A DNA stretch of 64,000 nucleotides from Candidatus Solibacter sp. (GTDB lineage: Bacteria; Acidobacteriota; Terriglobia; Bryobacterales; Bryobacteraceae), in assembly GCA_013822245.1 (NCBI GenBank), contig PNKE01000050.1, positions 1 to 64,000 of the forward strand. Direction: 5' to 3'. A program made the translations under genes and the position numbers. Below, piece by piece: positions 35,630-44,230 of the stretch. How positions within the stretch are numbered: the first letter of the stretch is position 1; each line of letters starts with the position of its first letter. The notes beneath the pieces were generated by a model. That model did not search any database. It was given only the letters and a program-made list of their open reading frames with translations, and was not told the origin of the DNA.

Positions 35630-36577
35630 ATGAGGGTGCCCGACACAAGCTCATCCATAATCGTCACCGGTTCTCTGAATATGGATTTCGTGGTGCAGGT
35701 GGACCGCCTGCCCACGCCCGGCGAAACCGTCATGGGGGCGAATTTCCAGAACATTCCCGGAGGCAAGGGCGCCAACCAGGCCAACGCAGCCGGGCGGTTG
35801 GCCGCCGCGGGCAAAGTCCGCATGATTGGTTGCACTGGCGAGGACGCCTTCGCCACGCAGCTCAAGGACAGCCTCATGGCTTCGGGCGTGGACGTGTCTT
35901 GTGTCCGTCAAGTGGCCGGCGTCTCGACGGGCGTGGCGCTGATCTGGGTGGAGCGTTCGGGGCAGAACTCGATCGTTGTCGCTTCGGGCGCGAACAACGA
36001 GGTCACACCGGAGATGATCGCCTGGCTCGGCGAAGCCTACGCGGGCGCCGCTTGCGCGCTGTTCCAGTTGGAGACGCCGATTGACGCGGTGGAGGCGGCA
36101 CTTTCCACCGCCCGCGCCGCCGGAGCGATGACGATTCTCGATCCGGCTCCGGCACGCAAGCTGCCCGCATCGTTGCTGCAACTGGTCGACCTGATGACGC
36201 CAAACGAAACCGAGGCCTGCATTCTGCTTGGACGCCCGCCTGCCCGGCTTGCGCCCGCCGATGCGCCAGGCCTGGCACACGAAGTTCTTGCGCTCGGGCC
36301 CAAGGCGGTTGTGCTGAAACTCGGCGACGCCGGGTGCTTCTATTCCGACGGCCGCACGGAGGTGTTTTCGGCCGGGTTCAAGGTGGACGCCGTCGACACG
36401 ACCGCGGCCGGCGACACGTTCAACGCCGCCCTGGCCGTCGCACTCTCCGAAGGGCGGCTAATCGAGGACGCGCTCCGTTTTGCGAACGCCGCCGCCGCGC
36501 TCTCGGTCACCCGGCTGGGCGCGCAGTCCTCCGCGCCGGGCCGCGCGGAGGTGGAAGAGTTCATCTTGATCCGTTAG
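35630..36577 (+). CDS. rbsK: Ribokinase (PfkB family)
   Basis: A 315-residue sugar kinase. PfkB signatures: VTGSLNMDFVVQVDRLPTPGETV near the N terminus, IPGGKGANQANAAGRL, LFQLETP, NPAPA-like DPAPARKLP and the catalytic DTTAAGDTFNAALAVAL. This combination is that of ribokinase, which phosphorylates ribose at O5, though related sugars are possible. No Rbs transporter is adjacent. It is divergent from fhs (76 bases between starts) and 69 bases upstream of the sialidase gene in the same direction. Confidence 0.9.
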   Translation: MRVPDTSSSIIVTGSLNMDFVVQVDRLPTPGETVMGANFQNIPGGKGANQANAAGRLAAAGKVRMIGCTGEDAFATQLKDSLMASGVDVSCVRQVAGVSTGVALIWVERSGQNSIVVASGANNEVTPEMIAWLGEAYAGAACALFQLETPIDAVEAALSTARAAGAMTILDPAPARKLPASLLQLVDLMTPNETEACILLGRPPARLAPADAPGLAHEVLALGPKAVVLKLGDAGCFYSDGRTEVFSAGFKVDAVDTTAAGDTFNAALAVALSEGRLIEDALRFANAAAALSVTRLGAQSSAPGRAEVEEFILIR

Positions 36578-36646
36578 AGCACGGTTGCCTTCTCAGGTTC
36601 GCGGCCGGCTTGCGAAAGATTGCATGGCGGCGGGCTGGGAACCACA

Positions 36647-37738
36647 ATGACAGCTATGACCAGACGCGAATACCTCCTTCTGCTCGGCGCGGGCGCGGCA
36701 TCGGCCTCGCGGCCGGCGGTCATCCAGAACGACCTGTTTGTCAGCGGTGAGCTCGGTTATCACACCTATCGCATCCCGGCCCTGCTGCCCACGAAAAGGG
36801 GCACGCTGCTTGCGTTCTGCGAAGGCAGACGCGGCGGACGGGGCGACAGCGGCGACATCGATATCGTGCTGCGGCGGAGCACGGATAGCGGGCGCACATG
36901 GTCAGAGCCGGTGACGATTCTGGATATGGGCCCGGATTGTCTCGGCAACCCGTGTCCCGTGGTCGATCGCAAAACCGGCACGATCCATCTCCTGCTGACA
37001 TCCAACCCCGGCCATGTCGTGGAAAAGCAGATCATCGACCAGTCGGTGAAAGAGACCCGTCAGGTGTGGGTTTCGACCAGCACTGACGATGGCCTGACTT
37101 GGTCCAAGCCGGCCGAGATCACGGCATCGGTCAAGGCGCCGGACTGGACCTGGTACGCCACCGGCCCTGGCGTCGGCATCCAGCTTCGATCCGGGCGCAT
37201 GGTGATTCCCTGCGACCACGCCCAGGCGGGGACGAGGGCGTTCTGGTCGCACTGCATTTACAGCGACGATCAGGGCCGCACCTGGAAGCGCGGCGAACGG
37301 CTGGGCGAGAAGGTGAACGAGTGCCAGGTGGTCGAGTTGCGCGACGGCTCGCTGATGCTCAACATGCGCGCATACCATGGCAACAACCGCCGCGCCGTGG
37401 CTATCAGCCGCGACGGTGGCGTGACGTGGGGTGAGATCACGCACGACCAGGCGCTGGTCGAACCCGTCTGCCAGGCCAGTCTCATCCGCGAAGGCAACGT
37501 GTTGCTGTTTTCGAATCCGGCGTCGACGCGAAGGGTGAACCTGACCGTGCGGGCAAGCCGCGATGACGGCAAAAGCTGGCCGCGGTCGCTGGTGCTCGAA
37601 GCCGGGCCGTCGGCTTATTCATGCCTGGCCCCTGTCGAGCGGAACCGCTTCGCCTGCCTGTATGAGCGCGGCGTGAAGTCGCCGTACGAGCGCATCACGC
37701 TGGCGCTGTTCCACATCGGCGATCTGAACGCGGCTTGA
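36647..37738 (+). CDS. Exported sialidase-type protein with five Asp-boxes (GH33-like)
   Basis: A 363-residue beta-propeller. A probable Tat signal (MTRREYLLLLGAGAASAS) precedes the YRIPALL motif that supplies an arginine of the sialidase triad, and five Asp-boxes: STDSGRTW, STDDGLTW, SDDQGRTW, SRDGGVTW and SRDDGKSW. Exo-alpha-sialidases cut terminal sialic acids; related proteins act on other glycosides. The Asp-box set is fuller than in the second sialidase-like protein at 60853. Start at 36647 chosen for GGGA spacing; 36656 is an alternative. The next gene lies 28 bases downstream. Confidence 0.85.
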   Translation: MTAMTRREYLLLLGAGAASASRPAVIQNDLFVSGELGYHTYRIPALLPTKRGTLLAFCEGRRGGRGDSGDIDIVLRRSTDSGRTWSEPVTILDMGPDCLGNPCPVVDRKTGTIHLLLTSNPGHVVEKQIIDQSVKETRQVWVSTSTDDGLTWSKPAEITASVKAPDWTWYATGPGVGIQLRSGRMVIPCDHAQAGTRAFWSHCIYSDDQGRTWKRGERLGEKVNECQVVELRDGSLMLNMRAYHGNNRRAVAISRDGGVTWGEITHDQALVEPVCQASLIREGNVLLFSNPASTRRVNLTVRASRDDGKSWPRSLVLEAGPSAYSCLAPVERNRFACLYERGVKSPYERITLALFHIGDLNAA

Positions 37739-37766
37739 TCCCAATGCCGGTGAGAGGTGATTGAAT

Positions 37767-38738
37767 ATGCGACGTAGAGATCTCCCGATCCACTTGGCCG
37801 GGGCATGGGCGGCGGCAGCCGAACCGCCCAGGATGTTGTGGGCCGATTCCTCGCGCCTTGGCCGCCCTTACTCCAAGGACCCTTCCGTGATCCGTTTCGG
37901 CGGACGCTATCTGCTCTACTATTCGACGCCCACCACCGAGGCTGAAGGCCAGTTGCGGAACTGGGTCATCGGCATCGCGGAGAGCCGCGATCTCTACCGC
38001 TGGAACAAAGTTGCCGAGATCGCGCCCGAGCAGGAGTGCGAGCGAAACGGCATCTGCGCGCCTTGCGCCCTGTTGACGGGGGGCAGGGTTCACCTCTTCT
38101 ATCAGACCTACGGCAATGGCCGGAACGACGCCATCTGCCACGCCGTCTCCGGCGACGGCATCCGGTTCGCGCGGGACGCGTCGAATCCGGTGTTCCGGCC
38201 CACGGGCAACTGGAATGCCGGCCGGGCCATCGACGCCGAGGTGGTCGCGTTCCAGGGCCGCTGGCTCCTCTACGCGGCCACGCGGGATCCCGGCATGAAG
38301 GTCCAGATGATCACCGGAGCCAGCGCGTCGAAGGACTCCGATTTCGGCCGCCAGTCCTGGCGCCAGATCGGCGACGGACCGCTGCTCCGCCCTGAACTGC
38401 CGTGGGAACGGGATTGCATCGAAGCGCCATCGATCATCGAGCGTGGCGGCTCGCTTTACATGTTCTACGCCGGCGGCTACAACAACGCTCCGCAGCAGGT
38501 CGGCTGCGCCCGCAGCGATGATGGAGTCGTTTGGAAGAGGCTGTTCAACGAACCGTTGCTCGCCAATGGGCGTGAGGGCGAGTGGAACTCATCGGAATCC
38601 GGCCATCCCTGCTTCTTCGCTGACGGACGGGGGCGCGATTACCTGTTCTATCAGGGCAACAACGATAAGGGAAAGACGTGGTTCCTGTCATCGGTGAGGA
38701 TCGGCTGGCGCGGCGGAGTGCCGCATGTGATGCCGTGA
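37767..38738 (+). CDS. Five-bladed beta-propeller glycoside-hydrolase-like protein
   Basis: A 323-residue protein with repeats typical of GH32/43/68/130-like propellers: KDPSVIRFGGRYLLYYS, GICAPCALLTGGRVHLFYQTY, AIDAEVVAFQGRWLLYAATRD, IEAPSIIERGGSLYMFYAGGY and GHPCFFADGRGRDYLFYQG, where the repeated (D/E)-(A/P)-x-hydrophobic and FYAG elements mark propeller blades. The acidic residues in DPSV and DAEV could be catalytic. The N terminus (MRRRDLPIHLAGAWAAAA) may be a short export signal. ATG 37767 has GAGAGGTG upstream. It follows the sialidase in a probable two-gene unit for glycan breakdown. Confidence 0.75.
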   Translation: MRRRDLPIHLAGAWAAAAEPPRMLWADSSRLGRPYSKDPSVIRFGGRYLLYYSTPTTEAEGQLRNWVIGIAESRDLYRWNKVAEIAPEQECERNGICAPCALLTGGRVHLFYQTYGNGRNDAICHAVSGDGIRFARDASNPVFRPTGNWNAGRAIDAEVVAFQGRWLLYAATRDPGMKVQMITGASASKDSDFGRQSWRQIGDGPLLRPELPWERDCIEAPSIIERGGSLYMFYAGGYNNAPQQVGCARSDDGVVWKRLFNEPLLANGREGEWNSSESGHPCFFADGRGRDYLFYQGNNDKGKTWFLSSVRIGWRGGVPHVMP

Positions 38739-38789
38739 CGCACCTCCGGCGTTCGATCAGGCGGGGTTTTGGCGGGCTTCCAGGCTCAG

Positions 38790-38867
38790 TGGCGTCCCCA
38801 GGGGGATTCGAACCCCCGTTATCGCCGTGAAAGGGCGGTGTCCTAGGCCAGGCTAGACGATGGGGAC
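38790..38867 (-). tRNA. tRNA-Glu(TTC) with encoded CCA
   Basis: The minus strand folds as a cloverleaf: acceptor GTCCCCA/TGGGGAC, D arm GTCT...AGGAC, anticodon stem around CTTTCAC (anticodon TTC, reading GAA/GAG), T arm with GGTTCGAATCC, discriminator G and encoded CCA. A promoter-like pair lies upstream (38904-38933). Confidence 0.96.
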
Positions 38868-38903
38868 GCTCAAACGTGCCGGTGAGGAACCGGCGACAAC
38901 TCC

Positions 38904-38933
38904 AGTCTAACTTGTCGCGGCTGAGTTGGTCAA
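38904..38933 (-). promoter_or_regulatory. Promoter of the tRNA-Glu gene
   Basis: On the minus strand TTGACC (38928-38933) and TAGACT (38904-38909) are separated by 18 bases, close to the sigma-70 consensus. The pair lies 36 bases before the mature tRNA 5' end. Confidence 0.6.
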
Positions 38934-39040
38934 ATTCCAGGGCGGTGAGGCAGTGGAAGCGGCGCGGCCACGCGATGGCGGAGGACGTGTGGGAGGCAGG
39001 GCGCGTGCCGTGCGGCCGTGACTGCCGGCTCGCCGTAGGG

Positions 39041-40147
39041 TCAATACCGCTGCATGAGTTCGAGCAGCTTCCGGTCGAGCGTCATGCCGTGCCAGTTTTC
39101 CAGCGGGACGTCGGTCCGCCCGGTATCCAGAATCCCGAACGGCCCGTTGAGGTTCCACATCGCGTAGCCGATGTTGTAGCCCGAAAGAATGTCGAGAACG
39201 TCGTTCATCCAGGCCATCATGACGGCGTGCGGGGTCTTGTTATAGCAGCCCGCCTCGCCGCAGTGCACGCCGATGCCTTTGCGGGCCAGGTCGGCCCAGG
39301 GGGCGTAGCGGTCTTCGAGTGTCTTGCGCGAGATGCGCGGCGTGCCGTCGGCGTTCAGCAGGGGCCAGGTGGGGTCTGGGAAGTCCATCTTGCGGTCCAC
39401 CCACGAGGCGCGATAGTGCGAAACCTGCGCCGGGAAATAGGCGTGCACCGATTGCGCGACGCCGGTGTCGATCATCTCGTCCACCACCTGATTGCCGACC
39501 GACAGGCCGTCGATGATCACCGTGCGCGTCGGCGTCACCGACCGGATGGCGTTCAGCGCGCGGGTCATCACCCGCCGGTAGTCCTCGCGCGACATGTAGC
39601 CCTCTTTGGGCGCGGGCGCTTCGTTGATCAGGTTGAGCGAGAGATCGAAGTTCGACACCGGTTTGTAGCGCCTGGCGATCGTGTACCAGTGGAACGAGAA
39701 GGCCTCCTCGGCGCGGTTGTCCGACCACAGCACGAAGGGCTCGCGTTCGGCGTTATTGATGCAGTAGCCGGGCGCCCGGTGGAGGTTCAGCGAGATGTGC
39801 AGCGAGTATTTGCGGGCGAGCTCGACGAGGCGGTCGATAGGCTCAAAGGCGGCGTCCCTGATCTTGAAGGTGTCCTCGGGTTGAAGCTTGCGGGAGGTCT
39901 GCCAGTCGGAATCGATCCACAGCCAGTAGTCCATCGGGATGCGGACGAAGTTGAAGCCCCAGTCGCGGACCCATTTGAACAGATCCTCGGGCGTGGGCTT
40001 CGGACGTCCGCCGTCGCGCGGCAGGGCCTGGAAATAGTCAAGCAGATTGAAGCCGCGCCAGCGCGGGATGGCGGTCTGCGCCGGCGGATCGATGGCGAGG
40101 GCGGCGGGCGCCGCGGCTGCGGTGGCGAGGAAACTCCTTCTCAGCAT
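39041..40147 (-). CDS. Exported GH5-type glycoside hydrolase (cellulase family)
   Basis: A 368-residue TIM-barrel enzyme with a signal (MLRRSFLATAAAAPAALA; a Tat-like RR is present). GH5 landmarks: FNLLDYFQ, GFNFVRIPMDYW, SLNLHRAPGYC, acid/base Glu in LNLINEAPAP near residue 172, HAYFP, and the nucleophile Glu in VHCGEAGCYN near residue 297, with a final AMWNLNGPFGIL. GH5 members hydrolyse beta-glucans and mannans; the substrate is not determined. The upstream gene on the same strand encodes a mannonate-dehydratase-like protein 36 bases away. Confidence 0.9.
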   Translation of the reverse strand: MLRRSFLATAAAAPAALAIDPPAQTAIPRWRGFNLLDYFQALPRDGGRPKPTPEDLFKWVRDWGFNFVRIPMDYWLWIDSDWQTSRKLQPEDTFKIRDAAFEPIDRLVELARKYSLHISLNLHRAPGYCINNAEREPFVLWSDNRAEEAFSFHWYTIARRYKPVSNFDLSLNLINEAPAPKEGYMSREDYRRVMTRALNAIRSVTPTRTVIIDGLSVGNQVVDEMIDTGVAQSVHAYFPAQVSHYRASWVDRKMDFPDPTWPLLNADGTPRISRKTLEDRYAPWADLARKGIGVHCGEAGCYNKTPHAVMMAWMNDVLDILSGYNIGYAMWNLNGPFGILDTGRTDVPLENWHGMTLDRKLLELMQRY

Positions 40148-40183
40148 GCGGGGATGATATCCGATCCCGCTGCCCGTTGCGGC

Positions 40184-41263
40184 CTATCCTGCCGGCGATT
40201 GGATCATATCCAGGATGCCGCGCATGTAGCCGAAGGCGAAGATGTTGCCCTGGATCATGTAGCCGGGGCGGTCGTTGGATTCGCCGGCGAGCACCGGCGC
40301 GTGGTCGGGACGCATGGGGCCGTTGAATCCGGAGTCGTGGTAGATCTTCATTATCCTTGCCATGTCGGTGGGGCCGTTATCGTGAAAGGTCTCGCGCATC
40401 TGCCGCGCCCGGCCCTGGATATCGCGGAAATGCACGAAGAAGACCTTGTTCTGCTTGCACCACTTCTGGGCCAGCGCGTAGATATCCTCGCCCATGGCCA
40501 GGAAGTTGGCCTGGCAGAAGGTGACACCGTTGATCGGGCTGGGCACGATCTGCATCACCTTCTCGAAGTTCCTCGCCGACGTCAGAATCCGCCCGATTCC
40601 GCGCAGCGGCGACAGCGGCGGATCGTCGGGATGCAGCGCCATCTTGATGCCGGCCTTTTCCGCCACCGGGATCACGGCCTTCTGGAAGTAGACCAGGTTG
40701 TCCCAGACCTTCTCTTCGCTCACCGTGCCCCACTGGGTAGCCCCCTGGGCCTCGGCGGCTTCCAGGCTGAACTCGCTGGTGAGCGCGCCGCCGCGTTCCT
40801 CCACCTTCGTATTGGTGCGGTACCAGCCCAGTCCGGCCATCCAGTTGTAGCAGACCATCGGGATGCCGGCCTCGGCCAGCGCCTTGATAGCCGCGATGTA
40901 GTTTTCGATCTCCCCGTCACGGCCGGCGACGCCGAGTTTTATCTTTTCGGCCGGAACCGGGTGGCTCTCGACACCGGCCACTTCAATGCCCGCGGCCTTG
41001 AACTCCGCCTTCATTTTGGCCAGCGCCTCGCCATATTGCGAGCGTTCGATGCCGCCCAGGATGCCGGAAACGCCGGCGATGGCGTGGTCCACGCCGAGTT
41101 GTTTCCAGATCCTCCAGGACTCGGGCCGCCCAGGCGACATCACGTGAGCGAGTTGGATGCCTGTCTTCTTCGCGCCAGCGCCAGGACGGGCCAGCGACGC
41201 ATTGGTTGCGGCCAGCGTGGCGGCGCCGGAGGCGATCAACGAACGGCGGGTCAGGTCACTCAT
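40184..41263 (-). CDS. uxuA: Mannonate dehydratase (UxuA family) with export-like signal
   Basis: A 359-residue protein. Motifs of D-mannonate dehydratase are clear: CYNWMAGLGWYRT, ALHPDDPPLSPLRGIGRI, FVHFRDIQG and MRPDHAP, holding the metal-binding His/Asp/Cys residues of this xylose-isomerase-like barrel. The cytoplasmic enzyme dehydrates mannonate in uronate catabolism, but this one begins with MSDLTRRSLIASGAATLAATNASLA, a Tat-like signal, which is unusual. It is followed by the exported GH5 enzyme, so a periplasmic role or an unrelated substrate is possible. The function is inferred from motifs only. Confidence 0.82.
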   Translation of the reverse strand: MSDLTRRSLIASGAATLAATNASLARPGAGAKKTGIQLAHVMSPGRPESWRIWKQLGVDHAIAGVSGILGGIERSQYGEALAKMKAEFKAAGIEVAGVESHPVPAEKIKLGVAGRDGEIENYIAAIKALAEAGIPMVCYNWMAGLGWYRTNTKVEERGGALTSEFSLEAAEAQGATQWGTVSEEKVWDNLVYFQKAVIPVAEKAGIKMALHPDDPPLSPLRGIGRILTSARNFEKVMQIVPSPINGVTFCQANFLAMGEDIYALAQKWCKQNKVFFVHFRDIQGRARQMRETFHDNGPTDMARIMKIYHDSGFNGPMRPDHAPVLAGESNDRPGYMIQGNIFAFGYMRGILDMIQSPAG

Positions 41264-41373
41264 TGGAAATGCTCCTTTTGCACGGCCAGCATATCACTGG
41301 GCGCGGCCTGAGACGAGGCCGTGGAGCGCGGCGTTTGATACCCTAACAGTTTCATCCCGCAGGAGGTTCAACC

Positions 41374-42390
41374 ATGAGAGTTGGCATGATCGGCACCGGC
41401 GCGATTTCCCACAAACACGCCCTCGCCTACAAAAATATCGGCTTCACGCTGGCTGCGTGCACCGACATCAACGAAGCCGCGGGCCGGAGGTTCGCCGGAC
41501 AGTACGGCGGTGAGTTTGTCCCCACCTACGAGGAACTTTGCAGGCACCCAGGCATCGACTATATCGACGTCTGCACCTTCCCCGATTTCCGCTTGCAGCC
41601 GATCGAAATCGCCGCCGCGCACGGCAAGCACATCCAGGTGCAGAAGCCGATGTCGACCAACCTCGAAACCGCGCGCCGGATGATCGACGTCTGCAAACAG
41701 GCCGGCGTCGTGCTGGGCGTGGTCAGCCAGCACCGCTTTGACGATTCGACGATCTTCGTCAAAAAGGCCATCGCCGAAGGCCGCCTGGGCAAGATCCTGC
41801 AGGCCGACGCTTACGTGAAGTGGTGGCGCTCGGAAGAGTATTACTCGCGGGCCATCAAGGGCAGTTGGGCTGTCGAGGGCGGCGGCGCGCTGATCAATCA
41901 GGCCGTCCACCAGGTTGACGTGCTCAGCTATCTGATCGGCGGCGTCGATGAACTGTTCGGCTACTGGCAACTGGCCGCGCGCCACAAGATCGAGTCAGAG
42001 GACGTCATCAGCGTGCTGATGAAATACAGGTCGGGCGCGACGGGCGTGTTGCAGTCCTCCACGGCGTTCTGGCCCGGCTACTCCGAGCGCATCGAGATCC
42101 ACGGCGCCAAGGGCACCTGTATCTTCACCGGCGACAAGTTGACCGCATGGGACGTGATCGACGATGCCGGCGACCCGGCCCCGGTCGAAAAGGAAGTCAT
42201 GAGCGGCTCAAGCGACCCCATGGCCATTCCGCTCACGCCGTTCGAGCGCCAGTTCACCGATTTCGGCGATGCCTGCAAGAAGGGCGTCGCGCCGCTGGTC
42301 TCGGGCGAGGAGGGCTGCAAGGCGCTTGAGATTGTCCTGGGCGTCTATGAAAGCTGCCGGACTGGCCGTCCGGTCAAGATGTCCGCATGA
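41374..42390 (+). CDS. Gfo/Idh/MocA family oxidoreductase
   Basis: A 338-residue cytoplasmic (no signal) NAD(P)-dependent dehydrogenase. Nucleotide motif MRVGMIGTGAISHKHALAY at the N terminus, CTDINEAAG, the family motif HIQVQKPMSTNLETARRM (QKP in place of the usual EKP, with the catalytic-type Lys kept), and GGGALINQAVHQVDVLSYL carrying the conserved His. Probable sugar or inositol dehydrogenase. GGAGG lies upstream of the ATG. Its stop overlaps the thrB start by ATGA, an unusual pairing with an amino-acid gene. It differs from the two exported paralogues at 4.4-7.1 kb by lacking a signal. Confidence 0.9.
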   Translation: MRVGMIGTGAISHKHALAYKNIGFTLAACTDINEAAGRRFAGQYGGEFVPTYEELCRHPGIDYIDVCTFPDFRLQPIEIAAAHGKHIQVQKPMSTNLETARRMIDVCKQAGVVLGVVSQHRFDDSTIFVKKAIAEGRLGKILQADAYVKWWRSEEYYSRAIKGSWAVEGGGALINQAVHQVDVLSYLIGGVDELFGYWQLAARHKIESEDVISVLMKYRSGATGVLQSSTAFWPGYSERIEIHGAKGTCIFTGDKLTAWDVIDDAGDPAPVEKEVMSGSSDPMAIPLTPFERQFTDFGDACKKGVAPLVSGEEGCKALEIVLGVYESCRTGRPVKMSA

Positions 42391-43292
42391 GTTGGACCGA
42401 AGTTCGAATTCCAGCCACCAGCGCCAACCTCGGCCCAGGCTTCGACGCTCTGGGCATGGCGCTCAGCATCTATCTTGAATGCCGCTTCCGCCCGGCCGAG
42501 CGGCTCGTCATTCATCCCACGGGCCGCGATGCGCAGATGATCTCGACGGGCGAGGACAACCTGATCTGGCAGACGGCATTCGAGGTGGCGCAGCATGCCG
42601 GACGGCCGATGCCGTTCATCGAATTGGAGGTCAACAACGACATCCCGATCGGCAAGGGCCTGGGCTCGTCGGCGGCGGCGCTGGTTGCCGGCGTGGTGAT
42701 CGCCGACGAGGCGCTGGGACTGGCGTGGGACCGCCACAGGATCCTGGACGAAGCCGCCCGCATCGAGGGCCATCCCGATAACGTCGCGGCAGCCGTGCTG
42801 GGATCGATCGTCGCCTCGGCCATCGATTCCGAAGGCATCACGCGCGCCGTGCGGATGCAGTTGCCGGCGCGCTACGGCGTGGCCGTGATCGTGCCGGACT
42901 TCATCCTGCCCACGTCGGAGGCCCGCGCCGTGCTGCCGACGACATATTCGCGCGCCGACGCCGTGTTCAACATCCAGCGTTCGGCGCTGTTGATCGCCGC
43001 CATGCTGACACAGACCACCGACGCCTTCCACGAAGGCCTGATGGACCGCCTGCACCAACCCTACCGCGCGCCCCTGGTGCCGGGCCTGAGCGAGATGCTG
43101 GAACTGCGCGCCGAGGGACTGCTGGGTTGTGCGCTATCGGGCGCCGGCCCGAGCGTGCTCGTGTTCTATGAACGCGGCCATGAAGAGGTCTGCGAACTGA
43201 TGCAGGACATCTTCAGGAAGAACGGCCACCTCAGCGAGATCCTCTGGTCGCACATCCCCGACCACGGCTACGACCTGATGCGCGGGCTGTAG
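42387..43292 (+). CDS. thrB: Homoserine kinase
   Basis: A 301-residue GHMP kinase that phosphorylates homoserine for threonine synthesis. The N-terminal VRIPATSANLGPGFDALGMAL and the ATP loop PIGKGLGSSAAALVAG are characteristic, as is the C-terminal LSGAGPSVLVF. Length is normal. It starts inside the stop codon of the preceding oxidoreductase (ATGA) and is convergent with recR. No thrA or thrC is present nearby, so the gene is separated from its pathway. Confidence 0.94.
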   Translation: MSWTEVRIPATSANLGPGFDALGMALSIYLECRFRPAERLVIHPTGRDAQMISTGEDNLIWQTAFEVAQHAGRPMPFIELEVNNDIPIGKGLGSSAAALVAGVVIADEALGLAWDRHRILDEAARIEGHPDNVAAAVLGSIVASAIDSEGITRAVRMQLPARYGVAVIVPDFILPTSEARAVLPTTYSRADAVFNIQRSALLIAAMLTQTTDAFHEGLMDRLHQPYRAPLVPGLSEMLELRAEGLLGCALSGAGPSVLVFYERGHEEVCELMQDIFRKNGHLSEILWSHIPDHGYDLMRGL

Positions 43293-43297
43293 AACGC

Positions 43298-43897
43298 CTA
43301 CATCTCCCGCCGGTTTTCAAGCGACTTCGACATCGTCACCTCGTCGGCGAACTCAAGGTCCGAACCCACCGGGATGCCCATGGCGATGCGCGTCACTTTG
43401 ACGCCCAGCGGCTTCAGCAGGCGCGCCAGATAGACCGCCGTGGCTTCACCTTCGACCGTCGGATTGGTCGCAAGGATGATCTCCTGCACGCCCCCCAAAC
43501 CCAGGCGTGCCAGCAGTTCCTTGATGCGCAACTGCTCCGGCCCGATCCCCTTCAACGGGCTGATGGAGCCATGCAGCACGTGGTAGAGCCCTTCGAAGGT
43601 GCGCGTGGTTTCGATCGGCAATATGTTGAGCGGTTCCTCGACAATGCAGATCTTGGTGCGGTCGCGGTGCGGATTGCGGCAGAACGGGCAGAGTTCAGCG
43701 TCGCTGATGTTGTTGCATTCGATGCAAAGCCCGAGGTTGTCCTTGACGTCGATGATGGCGGCGGCCAGCCGTTCGGCGTCCTCGCGCCGGGCGCGCAGGA
43801 TGTAGAAGGCGATGCGCTGCGCCGACTTTTGCCCGACGCCGGGCAGGCGCTTCACTTCGGCGATCAGCCGGGCCAGTGGTTCCGCGAAATCCGCCAT
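43298..43897 (-). CDS. recR: Recombination mediator RecR
   Basis: A 199-residue DNA-repair protein of the RecFOR pathway, which loads RecA on gapped DNA. Helix-hairpin-helix start [17 protein letters not shown], zinc finger [16 protein letters not shown], and a Toprim domain ([11 protein letters not shown], ending near [18 protein letters not shown]) are all present. It is the third gene of dnaX-ybaB-recR, nine bases after ybaB, the common bacterial order. Confidence 0.97.
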   Translation of the reverse strand: MADFAEPLARLIAEVKRLPGVGQKSAQRIAFYILRARREDAERLAAAIIDVKDNLGLCIECNNISDAELCPFCRNPHRDRTKICIVEEPLNILPIETTRTFEGLYHVLHGSISPLKGIGPEQLRIKELLARLGLGGVQEIILATNPTVEGEATAVYLARLLKPLGVKVTRIAMGIPVGSDLEFADEVTMSKSLENRREM

Positions 43898-43906
43898 TGC
43901 GAGACT

Positions 43907-44221
43907 TTAGAACATTCCGGGCGGCAGGCCCATGCCGCCAAGCATGCCGGCGGTCTTTTTCTGCGTCTCTTCCTCCACCTTGCGCACGGCTTCGTTGAAG
44001 GCGGCCATCACCATGTCCTGAAGCATTTCGGCGTCGCCGGCGGCTTCGGGGTCGATGACCACGCCCAGGCACTTCTTCTGCCCGTCCATCTTCACTGAAA
44101 CCATGCCGCCGCCCGCCGACGCTTCCACGCGGATGGCGGCGATCTCTTCCTGGAGGCGCTGCTGCATCTGCTGCGCCTGCTTCATCATCGTTTGGATATT
44201 GGCTCCGCCGGGTAATTTCAT
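43907..44221 (-). CDS. ybaB: YbaB/EbfC nucleoid-associated protein
   Basis: A 104-residue DNA-binding protein of the YbaB/EbfC family. A helical N terminus (NIQTMMKQAQQMQQRLQEE) leads to VEASAGGGMVSVKMDGQKK, then GVVIDPEAAGDAEMLQDMVMAAFNEAV; it ends MLGGMGLPPGMF as usual. It lies between dnaX (nine bases upstream) and recR (nine bases downstream) and probably belongs to that operon. Confidence 0.95.
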   Translation of the reverse strand: MKLPGGANIQTMMKQAQQMQQRLQEEIAAIRVEASAGGGMVSVKMDGQKKCLGVVIDPEAAGDAEMLQDMVMAAFNEAVRKVEEETQKKTAGMLGGMGLPPGMF

Positions 44222-44230
44222 CGCTTCAGT

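Noticed and set aside
38876-41311. 811-residue open frame antisense to GH5 and uxuA
   Set aside because: Reverse-strand reading of two well-supported genes; no family pattern.
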